64,000 nucleotides of DNA from Liolophura sinensis. Lineage: Eukaryota; Mollusca; Polyplacophora; Chitonida; Chitonidae. Both the position numbers and the translations under genes were made by a program. The notes beneath the pieces are model-generated. The model had not been told where the DNA came from and did no database searches. It saw nothing but the letters and a program-made list of their open reading frames with translations. Numbering within the stretch: position 1 is the stretch's first letter; the number at the start of each line of letters is the position of its first letter. Below are positions 36,070 through 48,794 of this stretch, piece after piece. The stretch spans positions 12,645,338-12,709,337 of the forward strand of contig NC_088302.1 in NCBI RefSeq assembly GCF_032854445.1, written 5' to 3'.

Positions 36070-37108
36070 CGAACTTTTCGCTCGCCATGATGTTGAAGTC
36101 AGTGAGGTGCGTGGTTTCTAACCACGAGACAAGTGGGATGCGGGTGCAATACCGACCTTGAACAGGAAATTTGTAGGCTCTATCACTGCCCGCTGTCCTG
36201 CAAGCGAAAAATGAAAAGATTGCATGGAGTTTAACAGCAATTGAATCAAACATTTTTGTGCCACCGGCCGCTTACGCTGATTTTAACTGGCACGCATCTT
36301 CTTAGGCGTTCTTTTAGCCCTTGTGGCCAAAAGAAGAACAGCAAAACATATTTTGAAAAACAAGTAGATTTAAATGGAAATCTTTATACATGAAAGGAAA
36401 AGTGATAATGTACTTATGTCTACATATCAGTTTTTCAGTGCTTTTTCCATGTGACATGCAGTACCACATAAGCAGCCCTGGCTTTCCTCTAGATAGCTCG
36501 ATAACGTGTATCCTGCCATTTACCATCCGACGGACGGCTTACATATCCGAAAGTACTAAGTATCTGATGTAACTTGAAAGGGTCTTCTCATGACAGATTT
36601 AAATCAGTGGCCATCAAGTCTCTATAGGCGCGTTCACACCACAGAGTGCTCTAAAACCTTATAGGCTGCTTATTGGTTTCATTGTGGCGCGAGGGGACGA
36701 AAGAATGTGTATCATGTGACCTTAAGCCACATCGAAATTACTAACGTCATGTGCTTGAATCTGTGCGTGTTCTATTTAAAACGTTTTAACGTTCTCGGTA
36801 CCAGTATAATTTCCGCTTATGTTTTGAGCAAACGGCCACCCAATAGGCCTGCAGTAGAAGCTTGTAAGGAATTACTTCCTGGCCTAAATATTTCACCGAC
36901 GCCAAACACCTATGCGTCTTTCATTGGCTATTCTTTCCGTTAGACCACACCATTCCTTTGGGTTATCAAATTCGCAGTAGTTCTATGTGGGAAGACAACA
37001 TTGATTGTTGCTTGGAATGGTGTTCTTCGTCTTCCACTTGCATCGCTGCAAGTTACCGTCGTCTTTTCTTTTCTTTTTCGTAGTAAAGAGAATTTCTGAC
37101 CTGTACGA

Positions 37109-37172
37109 GTGAGTGAGTGAGTGCTTGGGGTTTAACGTCGTACTCAACAATTTTTCACCCATATGACGACGA
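37109..37172 (-). mobile_element. 5'-truncated S2 SINE insertion (64 bp), with 11-bp TSD
   Basis: The same tail end as the complete S2 at 38797 (tgcttggggtttaacgtcgt), flanked by gacctgtacga at 37098-37108 and 37173-37183. Only the 3' end was copied, a hallmark of LINE-driven target-primed insertion. Confidence 0.9.
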
Positions 37173-37369
37173 GACCTGTACGAAAAAGGGATCAAAATCT
37201 TGGATTAACTTTGACCACAGTTGAACACCATTAGGCTACTATTGAATGTAAATGGAATAAATACGTTCTGAAAATATTACTTTGGGGATACTATTCTTCT
37301 TGTTCTTCGTAGAGGGGTGCATTTTTGAAACACGCATGCGTCACATCTTGTGATCGTCATCTTCTCATA

Positions 37370-39910
37370 TTTGTGTTTGATAAGAATTGTTGATGTGAAC
37401 CAACATGACACGAACATATGTGTCAAAACATTCGTTTGACATCCTTATACGGATGTTTCAAGTGAATAACCGCATGGTCAATTCCCAAACATGCAGGTCA
37501 GATGTGATCGCCACCATACGTCCCCCACCCGATCCGGTTGCAAAGAAATTTGTTCTAATATTGTTGATTTGACCTTTACTTTGTATATCAGTTAGAAACT
37601 TTAGGTAGAGGAGACTCTAATATACCCAATCAATTATTCCCAATTTAAGGTGGATTATTTTTGAAACTTTGGTTTAAAGAAAATAAGACGAAACACAAAT
37701 TGGTGATAAACTTTCTTTCATTTCGGTATGATGCTGTTATTTTTGTGTAGTAAATGCATTTGTTCAATTAAATGTTACTTGATTGTATGTGAGCAATTCT
37801 GTGTAATCGTGCTTTAATAAAACTGACAATATTACGTAACAGACTCGTGTAACGTGATACACACTCCATACAAGGTGCCCGTTAGATAACAAGTCCGCCA
37901 GCTTAATATGGCTGAACACTAGGGCCAACTCAATTACTGAAGCTTTAATTATGTCCCTTATCTAACTATCTAGTTTAGAATTCGCGCGTAGGTTGATATT
38001 CAATTACGACCGGGTTATAAATGTCATTCAAGGACGGGCTGAGCCTCAGTCTCAGATAGAACGTAATTCAATCGTGCTGCCCTTTGTGGTCGGATTGCCA
38101 GTCGTGAGCTTGCATCGGCTTTACGGACAACGCCTTAGCTCAGGCGGCTAATATTGCCTAAGGTGGTTCGCTGGGAAGCCGGTAGATGCAGTATCTTTCT
38201 ATTAATTGGCCCCTGCAACGTTACAAGTGAGCAGTATCGCCGTTAGGCGTTTGTACTTCACTGTTATTTCATTAGTTATTTATCAGTTAATCAAAAGTGA
38301 TATACATGGATCCAGCCGCCTGGGTGAGAATGAACAGCTGTACATGTGGCCTGCGCATATCTTGTCAGACACTAACATTCAAGCCTAATTTTGAAGCGTA
38401 ACATTATCAGGTATTACTCTGTGTATATACAGATGTAGTTAAAGACGTACAGTGTACATAATATACTGTGGGAACATCCTAGGCGGTCTTGCCATTACAT
38501 TTTGTTTGTGTGTTTTTCATTTTAGCTTCCTAACCCAGAGTTTCTATCTTCGTATGTTACAATTTCGTGAATTGCATTGGTGAAATTACTTTCTGATAAT
38601 TTACATATTCTGGTTATAGCATGATTTTTTAAAAAAGTTTTCATTTTTTTTTGTTTTATTTTCGCACACCTTTTACAGTTTCGCATGGATTTATACATGT
38701 AACTTTATAAAGCTTTGAATGTAAAATAATGCCATGTGTAATATGTAGAAGCCGGGTAGGTGAAATGTAACAATAGAAATAGTAAGGAACCAGGGAGTGA
38801 GTGAGTGAGTGCTTGGGGTTTAACGTCGTACTCAACAATTTTTCAGTCATATGACGACGAAGGAATCATTAGGGTGCATGTACATGTAATGTGCCTCCTT
38901 GTTGCAGGACGGATTTCCACCGCTCTTTTATTTAGTGCCGCTTCACTGAGACGACTTACCGAAGGCAAGTAAGCTGCCCCGCCCGAGCCATTATACTGAT
39001 ACGGGCCAACCAGTCGTTGCACTATCCCCTTCATGCTGAACGCCAAGCGAGGAAGTTACAACTTCCTCTTTTAAAGTCTTAGGTGTGACTCGATCAAGGA
39101 TTGATCCTGGATCTACCGGTCCCGAAGCGGACGTTCTACCAACTGTGCTATCCGGGCCGGTCGGAACCAGGGAAGTGGGTGTTCTCTTGTGACGCTGTAA
39201 ATCCTGTTCCCACCTATATCCTTCATCTATGATCACATCGCTCCCCTTTTCCAGCATCGCTAGTCGATGCTCGGACCAGACCTATTGGGTATATCACCAC
39301 TCGATGCGAACACCTTCCCGTGATGCTCCCTCGACTGTAAACTACGAACATATTGGATTACCTGCATGATACAGTTTTCAAAGAGACCTATCGTATCCAC
39401 ATCACAAGCCAGATCTGATTTAATGGTATACATATGCATTTTTTCCCGTCATTCCCTGCCACTAGATGAAAATGGAAACCTGCAGGAAACCAGTTTATCT
39501 CATAAAGCATCCTTCCTCAAGACGATGCAGTCATCAGGGTAGAGGGGATAAATTCGCTCTTGAACATCATTTCCCCATGGTTCATATTCCGACGTGACTC
39601 CGCTAACAACCGATCTAAATGCGCATATGTATAAAGTGTTGTCTCAGAACGATGCTTTTTGGTCGTAAGCTGAAAAGAGCTTTGAACTCAATATCTAGGG
39701 CCACTGTTGTAAAGTGAAGAAACATGTAGCACAGTCTTCCCTGTGAACTGCATCCGTTCGCCAGCCTAGTATGGAATAAAGGCTTACATCAGGTCACAAA
39801 CATTTATGATGTTTTAGTATACGTCTTTAACTTCCGAGAAATAGGTATGATTAGAAACTTTTCGCGGGAATTGATGTATGGTGGCACAGTGGTTTACAGT
39901 TCTACGATCT
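37370..39910 (+). repeat. Segment J, copy 2
   Basis: A second copy of segment J, lengthened by a 366-bp SINE at 38797-39162 and about 250 further bases (39174-39450) with no counterpart in copy 1. Sequence identity is patchy, so the duplication is old. Confidence 0.6.
38797..39162 (-). mobile_element. Complete tRNA-derived SINE, family S2, with 11-bp TSD
   Basis: On the minus strand the head carries an A box TAGCACAGTTGG (39139-39150) and a B box GATCAATCC (about 39098-39106), the internal RNA polymerase III promoter of tRNA-derived SINEs. The tail is a (CACT)n run at 38797-38810. Identical 11-bp direct repeats ggaaccaggga flank it at 38786-38796 and 39163-39173. The body has no ORF. Confidence 0.9.
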
Positions 39911-40042
39911 GCTCACATATTCGCCTCTTTATCATTCCATGATTACATTTACAGTCTGAATCTGAATGGTACATTTTTTTCTTGCTTCGCTGTCTTTGCT
40001 GTTCTTACACGTACTGTGAGCAGCACAGGTAAAGAAATTCAG

Positions 40043-40435
40043 AGGTGTGCAGCACATTGCCTTTAGTAGATATCATGAATGTTGGGAAGCACATAAGGAT
40101 TGAGAGTGTGGAGCCCAGTGTCTTTGGTGGATGCTGTGAATAGCACATGGATACTGGGCGAGACGTGCGCAGCATAATGCGTTTGGGCAGATACCGTAAA
40201 AAGCATTTGCATTATGGTTAATAAGTATGCGGCAGATTGCCCATCTTGAATACTGTGAAAAGTCCATGTATAATGGTATAACGCTTTTGGATGCATACCG
40301 TGCAAAATACAGGCATAGCAGTTGAGAAGAGTGCATCTTATTGGATTTGGATAGATATAGCACAGTTAAAACGATTCAGAAGTGTGAAGCATAATGCACT
40401 TTGTTAGATATTGTGATTGTGGAAGGGATCTAACG
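40043..40435. repeat. Degenerate minisatellite, about 60-70 bp unit
   Basis: Five or six loose units share gtgtgcagcataatgc, tttgg-agataccgtgaa and agcacatggata. Spacing varies, so the array is old. Confidence 0.6.
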
Positions 40436-41031
40436 GTTTAGTGGGTTTATATTATGTACAGGTCGGTCCTTCATACAAAATATTTGCAGTATCATGCGAT
40501 TTATTTAATGCTTTATTTCAGAAATGAGAGCACTGCCCGCCTAAGCCAGTCGGTTCCACGCTGCACAATACACATCATTTTCTGCAGTTACGTTGGTGCT
40601 TGAAAACTACTTCGTAACTTTTCAAGTAAAGCCACTCACAAACTGTGTCGTATTACAGCTTTGCTTTACAAGTAAATCTAAACAAAAACTGTGACGTATT
40701 TTCAGAAAAGAACGAAACAGTACAGGGCTTGGAGTGATTTGTTTTAGATGGGCAATGTTCTCGCATAAAACGCTTTTGTAGATGGTACTCAGTGTACATC
40801 TTTAGATGAATTAGTCGCACTCCATTTCTGGAGAGACATGGTAATAATGACTTTAGGAATTTCTTTTAAAATTAAATATTAAATAAACAATACATTTTGA
40901 TCATGGTCGAATTCCTAATGCTTACCATAAGACCTTGTTTACCGACAATAATAGTTTGTATATAATAGAAAATGGATGGAGTTAGCATGGTATTCTAATA
41001 ATTTTATGTGTTGAATGAACGAAAATATGTA

Positions 41032-41112
41032 CTGAGTACTCAAGAATATTTCACACAGACGGAGGTGACCAGCATTATGGTCGGAGAAAATTGGTCAGAG
41101 CCCGGGGAAACG
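41032..41112 (-). mobile_element. SINE family S1, short fragment
   Basis: Only the core remains: gtactcaagaatatttcaca, ccagcattatggtcggagaa and agcccggggaaacg. Confidence 0.75.
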
Positions 41113-42061
41113 TTGGGCATGCACGACAAAAGAGGAAGCATGAAAGAAAATAACCCCTTCAACAATTTAGCTATATGAGAATTGTTTGAAAGGAGGCATG
41201 TTTAAAAAAGCAATTTGAAATTATGAGACGTATTTTAATATTTTTATGACTAGAGCGTATATTTTGTCTTTAAGCACAAAATACTCCGAGGATAACTTAA
41301 TAAAACGTGTGTGACACAGTTCATACAAATTATAAATGATATGCATACTTCCCCTCAGAAGATTTGTTGAGATGAATGCTCGTTGTAGAGTTCATAATTA
41401 CTACTGAATGATCAAAATGCCTCGTCCACACACCCTGATATTACTGTCAAGGCTTTATGTTGCTGGAGGCTCTTCTCTGCAATGAACGTTTGCGCTTGCA
41501 TTACGGTTTTCTAACGACTTCACCTTCGGCATTTTGTGGTTGTCTTTTCCGAGGCTTTTTCTGTTTTATGTTTTGAAGTGAAAGGATGTATGTTCCATTT
41601 GCAAAATGCATAGGACATTTCATTTTCATAGGTTTTTTTTAGATTAGTGTGCGCAAAATATGTCTATTATTCTCGTCAGGTTGTTACAGGGTCAGAGAAA
41701 CAGATATAGCCGGGATAGAAAGTTCCCGTAGGCTGTTGTTGCTCACTAGCGCACTAATCACTGCATGCTCGACTCCACGCTGAAAAGACTAAAGGTGACT
41801 TGATTAGGCAATTCATCAAATAACTTTATTTTTCTGCCGATGACAGATAGCTCGTCACCTATAGCTACCCAAAGCAAGGATTTGCCTGGGACAACATTGG
41901 AGACTCTCAAATCCTTGTCATTAGCAGGCCGGAAGTCACGTCAAGTTGCTACTCTCGTTACGGTCAATGCTCCCGGGTTACATTAGGACACTCCAATTCC
42001 CAGCGCACACGGGTCGGTGTTTAATAGCAACGTTTCATCTACGATGACTGGGAGTCCCATC

Positions 42062-42093
42062 CAATCAATCGATCAATCAATCAATCAATCAGT
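42062..42093. repeat. (ATCA)n microsatellite
   Basis: Six or seven slightly interrupted atca units, then a run of caaa units. About 1.75 kb upstream of the receptor start codon. Confidence 0.85.
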
Positions 42094-43839
42094 CAAATGA
42101 AACAAACAAACAAATCATTTCATAAAGAGAACACAGGAACTGTGCATTCAATACTGACATACATGTATGCGAAAACGCAATTTTTTGGCAAGTTTTGCCA
42201 AGCATAAATGCTGAGCAAGCACAGCAAAATCAAGACAGTCCAATATTTTCAACATCTTCGTTGTATATGATATATTACAGAAACTCTGCATGTCACAATT
42301 TAATATTTCGCACGGAACTAGTTGGGTTTTCTCTCGGGATTTTATTTATCACCAGAGACAATGAACTGTTTGTTGTCACTGGCCTTTTAGGGACTCCTGC
42401 CACTTAAGTGAGAATCGTTGTCTGGGGTGCCAGCTGGCTGTTGGGCGACATCTCAATAGAAAATGGCATAAACGCTTCTCTAAATTGCGTTTACTGGCAC
42501 ATGTTTATACCAGGTGCGGGGCATATCAAGAGTTTCAAGAATAACATCGTCAATTCCTGGGTTTTGCGCAAGCATGTTTACAGGGGAATACTCTGGCCTC
42601 TTCACTCTAATAAGTAGCAAGCACACTGCTTAGCTAACCTGCGGTTCTTACCCTGAGTAATTAAAGTCTGGGCCGGGTTGATGTGCACTAACAACAGAGA
42701 GCTGCTGCCGCCGGTCACCGAATGGTTTATGATCAGCAATGAGTAAAATATCCTGTCCATAGAAACAGAACCAATTAAAATACATTAAGCACTCCATTCC
42801 AGCTAGGTGGTCACTGACAGAAGAAATAGTGAACGCTCTTGAATGAGTTCTCTTTGACAGCATTGAACCATGTCTGTTATAGAGCAAAGGATCAAAGTGG
42901 CCTAAGAGTATTCTAGATCAGCTCAGCCTCCTAATGGGGTCTGTTCATTTACCTATATTACCGTTACTGTGGGTGCATTATGCTTCGATGTATGTTGAAT
43001 AATGCACAACTAATCTCGGTAAGATAGGTAGGGTAAAAGACTACCGGAGTTACGACAGGGAGGCGCGATGGTCCGCGGAGTAATTACCCTGGCACAGTTG
43101 GTCAGTTCTGGAGAGCCAGGTCGTTCAGGAGCACACAGCTCTCCTCTTCTCGCTGGCTAAGATAATTAACCAAAGATTTCTGGCGTGTATCTACTCTTCA
43201 ATGCTTTGCTAGGAAAACACAGACTATTCTCCGGAAAATTAAGGGCGACAACAAATTACCGGTCTTGGAGAGTTTGTGCTCAACCCTCTTTGTTCTTGAA
43301 GCGATGAGAGGCAAAGATGTGAAACGTAGTGAATGTATAAGGAAAAGACGTAGTCGAGTGAGCTTTAGCGGGGCCTAGCGAGATGATGCGGCGGGCTGTC
43401 AGCACATCGGGCGGTTTATCAGACTGGAGAGCACGCGCGACCAACTCTATCCAGCGTATTGATGCCGCACAAGCCTCACAACACTGTTAGCTGAAATACC
43501 TGTTCAGTTGTGCAGCTGACCATTACTGGTTACACTGTTTATACGATAAAGGGGCGTAGAGTTGTCTTTATTTGATTTACTTTACATCCTTTTACTGCAT
43601 TTGTTACAAAGAAAAGAAGTGTTATAAGAGGAAAGGGGATCAAAATATGTGAATGAATGAAGTTAAGCTGGACGTGCCTTACCTCCTAGGGACCTACCAA
43701 CAAGAGTGGCCCGGTTAAAAGGTGCTGTTGGCAACCATATGCCAGTAATGTCAAGTTTGAAGGTATACCTGGAACATCTACCTTAAGGGTTTCACAGTGG
43801 TGCAAAAACCAACGACCGTCTACGCTAATTTCAAATATC

Positions 43840-44143
43840 ATGGGTGGAAACGGGTCTGACAACAGCACTGACGGGGGTCTTCAGTCAGCGGAATTAAGCT
43901 GGGAGATACAAATCCCTTTGTACTGTTTAATCTTTCTCCTGGCAGTGGTGGGCAATTTCTTAGTTATCATCACCATCATACAGAACAAACGGATGCGAAC
44001 TGTGACGAATGTGTTTCTGCTCAACTTGTCTATCAGTGATCTTCTGCTGGCGGTATTCTGTATGCCTTTCACATTCGTCCCGATTATTCTCAAAAATTTC
44101 ATCTTTGGAGCTACGATGTGTGTTATGATCAGATATTTACAAG
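43840..44143 (+). CDS. CCKR: First coding exon of a cholecystokinin/sulfakinin-type GPCR
   Basis: Class A peptide GPCR of the plasma membrane; CCK-type receptors bind amidated, often sulfated, peptides and signal mainly through Gq. The exon encodes about 101 residues: an extracellular N-terminus with two N-glycosylation sequons (NGS at residue 4, NST at 8), TM1 at about 26-48 with the conserved GN pair (38-39), intracellular loop 1 NKRMRTVTN, TM2 at about 58-80 with the conserved Asp 67, then FIFG and Cys 94, the expected extracellular disulfide Cys at the start of TM3. The NKRMRTVTN, FCMPF and FIFG strings are what I know from vertebrate CCK receptors. The ATG has A at -3 and G at +4. The frame runs into AAG|GTAAGT, a donor at 44144 giving a phase-1 intron after a Gln codon. 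No exon 2 was recognised within the window. Another neuropeptide receptor subfamily is possible but less likely. Confidence 0.85.
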
Positions 44144-44149
44144 GTAAGT
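44144..44149 (+). other. Splice donor of receptor exon 1 (GTAAGT)
   Basis: AAG|GTAAGT is a near-perfect U1-complementary donor. Reading through it gives a stop two codons later, as expected at an exon end. It sits where the receptor reaches the start of TM3. Confidence 0.8.
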
Positions 44150-46084
44150 AATGGTCAGATTTAGTTTAAGACATTAAGTAGCCGTATAATTTAATACATG
44201 GCTATCACCATTTGTGCAATAGGATTACTTTTGGGCATCCCACAATTCTGTTTATCCTAAGGCCTGCAGAAACAAGTTTTTTTTTTAAATTTTGTAATAT
44301 TCCCAACTCTTTCATTTACCTAGTGCCGATTTTCTAAAATCTTTTGTCATATTAGATTTCAATATTGCAATACATCTTAAGATTAAATACCATATTTCAA
44401 GAATAATCATGTAAAGCAAAGACTTTTCTATTGTTTTTTTTTTTCTTAATAAAGAAATAAATGATATCAATGAACGCAAACCCTTCAGGACTTAAGCACG
44501 AACGTGCAGAGATAAGATTGTTGTGTATACAAAAGCTTCCCAAGATTGCAGACAACCGGATCAAGTCTGACAGTTAAGCCAGTGATCGAACGGTGATAGG
44601 TTTCTCCGGACTGTCGAGCTGATGCCACGAGGACAGGGTAGGAAAAATGAGCCTAATAATGATCACGGGCCGTGACTCGGACCACTGGCTCTCTATTAGC
44701 TAAAGGCCCATTTTCATCAGATCTCCATTTGATGTGGACGCCAGCATTAGCCGCACGATGACCACGACTGCCCATTCATTCGTCCGAATTACAAATTGCC
44801 GTTGGACTTTTATTTCGTACCGAAGTGTATGAGGGATTGGGCTTCGTTTCCTTTAACCAGTCCGATAATAAAGTGCCCCGGCAAAAGTGGGTAGATTGCG
44901 ATCGCTGCACAGCCAGATATTGGTCTAGTGAAAATCGTTATCTCGTTACTACCCACAAATAAAACCATTTGAGAAAAGCCGTCTGTTCAGCTTACTCATA
45001 CTGGCTTTAGTAGGTCATGCGTTTACCTGGTAATATTTGCATAGCTACGAAAACTCCATTACACTTGGAAGCAAACAAAAGGGTCCTCTGTAATGAACCA
45101 GGGAACCAGTTAATGGTGGTTTGTCTCTTTTGTCGAGAATTCTAATAAAGTTTATATAGGGATGAAAATACATTCACATTCTGTTTCGATCGAGCAGTGT
45201 ATCTTTACTTTTCTTCCGAATTGTGTGTGAGGAGATAGTAGTATGGGAAATAAGAGCAATTGATTTCAATTGATACCTGTATTTGACGCATCTGAACATA
45301 TGCCATTTCGAAAATTCAAAAGCAGTACATGAAATATGAATTCCCAATACAACTGGAACACATTCTGCAATATTTTACACCTTATTAAGTCTCTTATTTA
45401 TATTAAAATTTGTTCAAACAACTTTATAGGGGATTCCAGATTGCTGTTTAAAGTGTTGCCTGAGCGTGCTATTTTTTCTGCTATTCATTCTGTATTTTTG
45501 CTTCACCTAAACGTCGTTGTGGTCTGTAATTTAGAATCCAATAGGACCTACAAGATCATCCAATTTTCTTGTAGCGCATAAAACTTTAAATGACGTTAAA
45601 GCAGTCTTATCTTGTTACTGCGCTGGTTGCAAAATAATGAAAGCAATTCTGTTCACATGTATTTTGACATTTGTCGTTGGATTGAAGAACGTCTGCACTG
45701 AAAACCGTTTAGTAATCGGTTAAATATTGCACTCTGCGGGCTACTACATATACATGTACCTTATAACCACTTACCTGCGTTTGTCATTTCACTTACTGCT
45801 GTGGTGTGAGGATGCGGTGACCAGCTATACGAGAGTTGCACACAGGCATCACGAGGCTGCTACTTACATAGCAGTCGTTGGCTAGCTAATTTGCCTGGTT
45901 TTTGAGGTGCTTGACTTAAATCAAAATGTTGACATTTGGAGCAGTAGAGCTGGACATACTGTAATCTCTCTCAGCAATGCATTTCCCAGTTTAGTCATGT
46001 TGCAAAGAGTGATTGCTAATTAGATGTGACAAGATGTGTTGGTGGTCTAAGTTGCTTCATATATTGTGCCCTTACATGGACCGA
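44150..46084. other. Probable receptor intron 1, first part
   Basis: No TM3-like exon, SINE or R block was recognised. Confidence 0.5.
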
Positions 46085-46850
46085 ATAAACTGACCGGATT
46101 TCACCGGTCACGTGGAACAATTTGCCATTTATAGGCAAGGTAACCACTGCTCTGACTTTACTCGGTGATCACAAGCGTCCTTGAAATTGGTACTTTTGCA
46201 TTGTTCTCATGGGATGGGTAATTAGATGTGAAGACAACACAACATTTCAAGACCAGTGAGGTCTAATAAATTGCATTGGTCACCAGAGCGCTTTTTACCA
46301 TAATTATTTATTTACATGGAGTTTTACACCGTGTTCAAGACTTAAAGTACTTCTACTTAAGTCATAGTGTTGCGGCGTGTTAGCTGTGATCATTTGCCAC
46401 CTATCACACTGTCGTCGCTGCTCTGGTTTTTCTCTCTACGCTGTACGTCTTAAGTATAACGTGTAACAATTTGCCAACGATTGGCTTGGTTTCCCTCACT
46501 ATAAGCTGTACATAAACCAAGATTTTGATGATGAACAAGCATTCCTGAGGCCTAGTCCTTTGTGTTGTGACAATGCGAGTGTTCATTAAATGTTAAAACA
46601 ACGCAGCATTTTGAGACCAGTGACCTCTAATAAATTGCAATGAATATTAGTGCATTTGTTAAATTTAATTCTGTTAATGCCGTGGTTCTACTTTCAATGC
46701 ATTCACGTGGACTGTTAGGATAAAACTCTGTGATATAAAATGACAAGAGGTCTGATTTTACCAGTCACTTGTGACCATTTGCCAACTCTTGCACTGTGGT
46801 CTATGCACTGGCTTTACTAACTATGATGTGGTGTTTTATCTTTTATTTTA
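46085..46850 (+). repeat. Cluster of R terminal-block (T) copies
   Basis: Three degenerate units (about 46085-46275, 46360-46630 and 46660-46830) share ataaaactctg, gaccatttgcca, tatcacactgtcgtcgctgc and agaccagtga-cctctaataa. The same block ends R copies at 25548-25640 and 32425-32500. Confidence 0.6.
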
Positions 46851-48482
46851 TGTAAAATTTCTGTTTACCAAAACATTCAGAATTGAATATTCGTTCACCC
46901 TGCTTCGAATAAGTTTGAATTGCCCCTATATCCAAATAGGTGATGACGCCCTACACCCACAGCTGCTCTACTACATGGTGAATGGGTGCTATTATTACTA
47001 TCCTGGTCATTTCGGTACATATGCAAGATTTTTTTCACGTTAAGAGTAATTTGTAACAGCGAGTTTAGACAGGACATATAACTAATCCGATACCGGTAAT
47101 GTGCACAAAATATTGATACACCATGTATTCACCATGTATTTCGTTGATTCTCTTTCGTTGTTTCATTGAATTGATTGAGTAGGCATTAAATTGTGTTAGC
47201 TTTAGACGTATGTAACACCACAATATCATCAAATTCTCGAATGCCTCAGTTCGCTTAAAAATGGTCCAGCGAGGATCAAATAGAATTGTATCACATGCGC
47301 GTTAAAACAACTATCATTTTATAGAAAAAGACTCTTTTTGATCGACCGGAAATTGATACTTTAGGATTGATCGTAGAAATCCTCCCTTACTGGAGAAATG
47401 GTGACCAGGGCTATTGTTCGTCATGGCTGTTAAGAATAGAGCCAGGCAATCACAAATAATTGTAGATGAAAGCAGGCAGTGTGACGCGCTCCAGGAGATA
47501 AGAGAGTTAGTACGTAACGGCTCATATCATCTTAACCAGGGGTTTGTAATGACCAGTAATGGACCTAATCAAGTTCATGAAAGATAATCTCATGCAGCTG
47601 TCCACAAAATCAATCGATCAAGTTTCATGACAAGCTGATATGTCAGTGATTAGCCGGATTGTGGCACGGTCTTGCGATATTCAACCCGAGGACCCTTTTA
47701 CAGTTCAGCTTGTGCCCCCAAAGCTTACATGCATGTTGTATCCCTCTTTTATTCGTATCCTATATGTATGCTGGGAAAGGGATCGACCCCAAGAGCTCAT
47801 GATGTTACGTTTGCATGTAACTATTCCTCTAGGTTACTCTCCACATTGCAACTCACCATGTTTCTGGATCCCCTCACTGATAGTTTTGGTGTTAGAGGTG
47901 CTCCAAGCATAAACCTGTCCAGTATTTAATGAGCAAAGTATCAGCGAAGTATTAGCGAAGTACGGCGAAAAACATTAATGGACTACTTTAAGAAAGATGC
48001 AATGGGGACCTGCCCAACGCCAGGCAGCATGACCTGGGCGTCATTTTATTGACGTCAAATGTTCCTTTCCCAGCTATTCATTATGACGTCACAATAAAGA
48101 CAGCATGGCTTTATCATAAAAACTGATACATTGCAACGATGTAGCCGTTACGCTACAATCCTTTTTTCACGTAACAATTGATCGTCCAATATGCACGTCC
48201 AGTTCTTCTTCTCGATTTAACGCCATGTATAACGGAATAGAACCGCCCAAACTTTATTCCCGCCTAACAGTCATTTAAAAATTTGTTTATAACCATAAAT
48301 GTTTATACTAATATGTTCTGTATTATATCTTTGTATACCTCTGTATTCTGTTGGCGAAAAAATAAACAAAACCGAAAAAAAAGTCCTGCTTCATACTAAC
48401 ATCACCTCACGGGATTAATATGTATGCCGCCTCTCCATTACGGCGATATTTATACTAAATATGGAGAAAAAGAACACTTGCT
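46851..48482. other. Unassigned, probably intronic
   Basis: Short unremarkable ORFs only; no repeat match found. Confidence 0.5.
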
Positions 48483-48794
48483 ATGGCAAAAGCAGGAATA
48501 TACCACGGAATTTTTAAAGTGATACCTATTACACATGTAGATGATGATAGTAATCGTTGTAAACTGTGTAGTTTTTTACTTGGTGACCGTCCATTTCGAC
48601 ATCGGAATCTGAGGATAATTTTAGGGATTCCCAGTGAGGCACTATTAGAGCGAAACATCATAGCAATTCAGTGTTATTTGCCACCGATAATATGTGATCG
48701 GAACGTTCAACAGCGACCTAACAGATTGGGGAAAATGATCAAAGAAATTCCTCTGTTCCCTGGTGACATTCTTGAAAATCGGAACGGTCGTTAG
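48483..48794 (+). CDS. Hypothetical small ORF with a Cys pair
   Basis: 103 codons, unrecognised. It contains NRCKLCSFLLGDRPFRHRNL (about residues 24-43) and LPPIICDRNVQQ (about 66-77). A second pair of the form C-x2-C would be expected at ICDRN, but only one Cys is present. The layout recalls the ORF at 61483, and both could be decayed or single-exon copies of a zinc-binding family. The length is not improbable by chance. Confidence 0.25.
   Translation: MAKAGIYHGIFKVIPITHVDDDSNRCKLCSFLLGDRPFRHRNLRIILGIPSEALLERNIIAIQCYLPPIICDRNVQQRPNRLGKMIKEIPLFPGDILENRNGR

Larger units (their letters stand above)
35517..37369. other. Unassigned sequence
   Basis: Contains the 15-bp tandem array and the 64-bp S2 insertion. 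ORFs here are short and unlike any family I know. Confidence 0.55.
39911..43839. other. Mostly single-copy sequence upstream of the receptor exon
   Basis: Contains the minisatellite at 40043-40435, a SINE fragment at 41032 and an (ATCA)n tract. From 41.2 kb I found no repeats shared with the rest of the window, so promoter and 5' untranslated exon(s) of the receptor may lie here. No core promoter could be assigned by eye. Confidence 0.5.

Noticed and set aside
35921-36253. 110-codon minus-strand ORF with S-N-S-P-I repeats
   Set aside because: The protein repeat is a by-product of the 15-bp tandem array.
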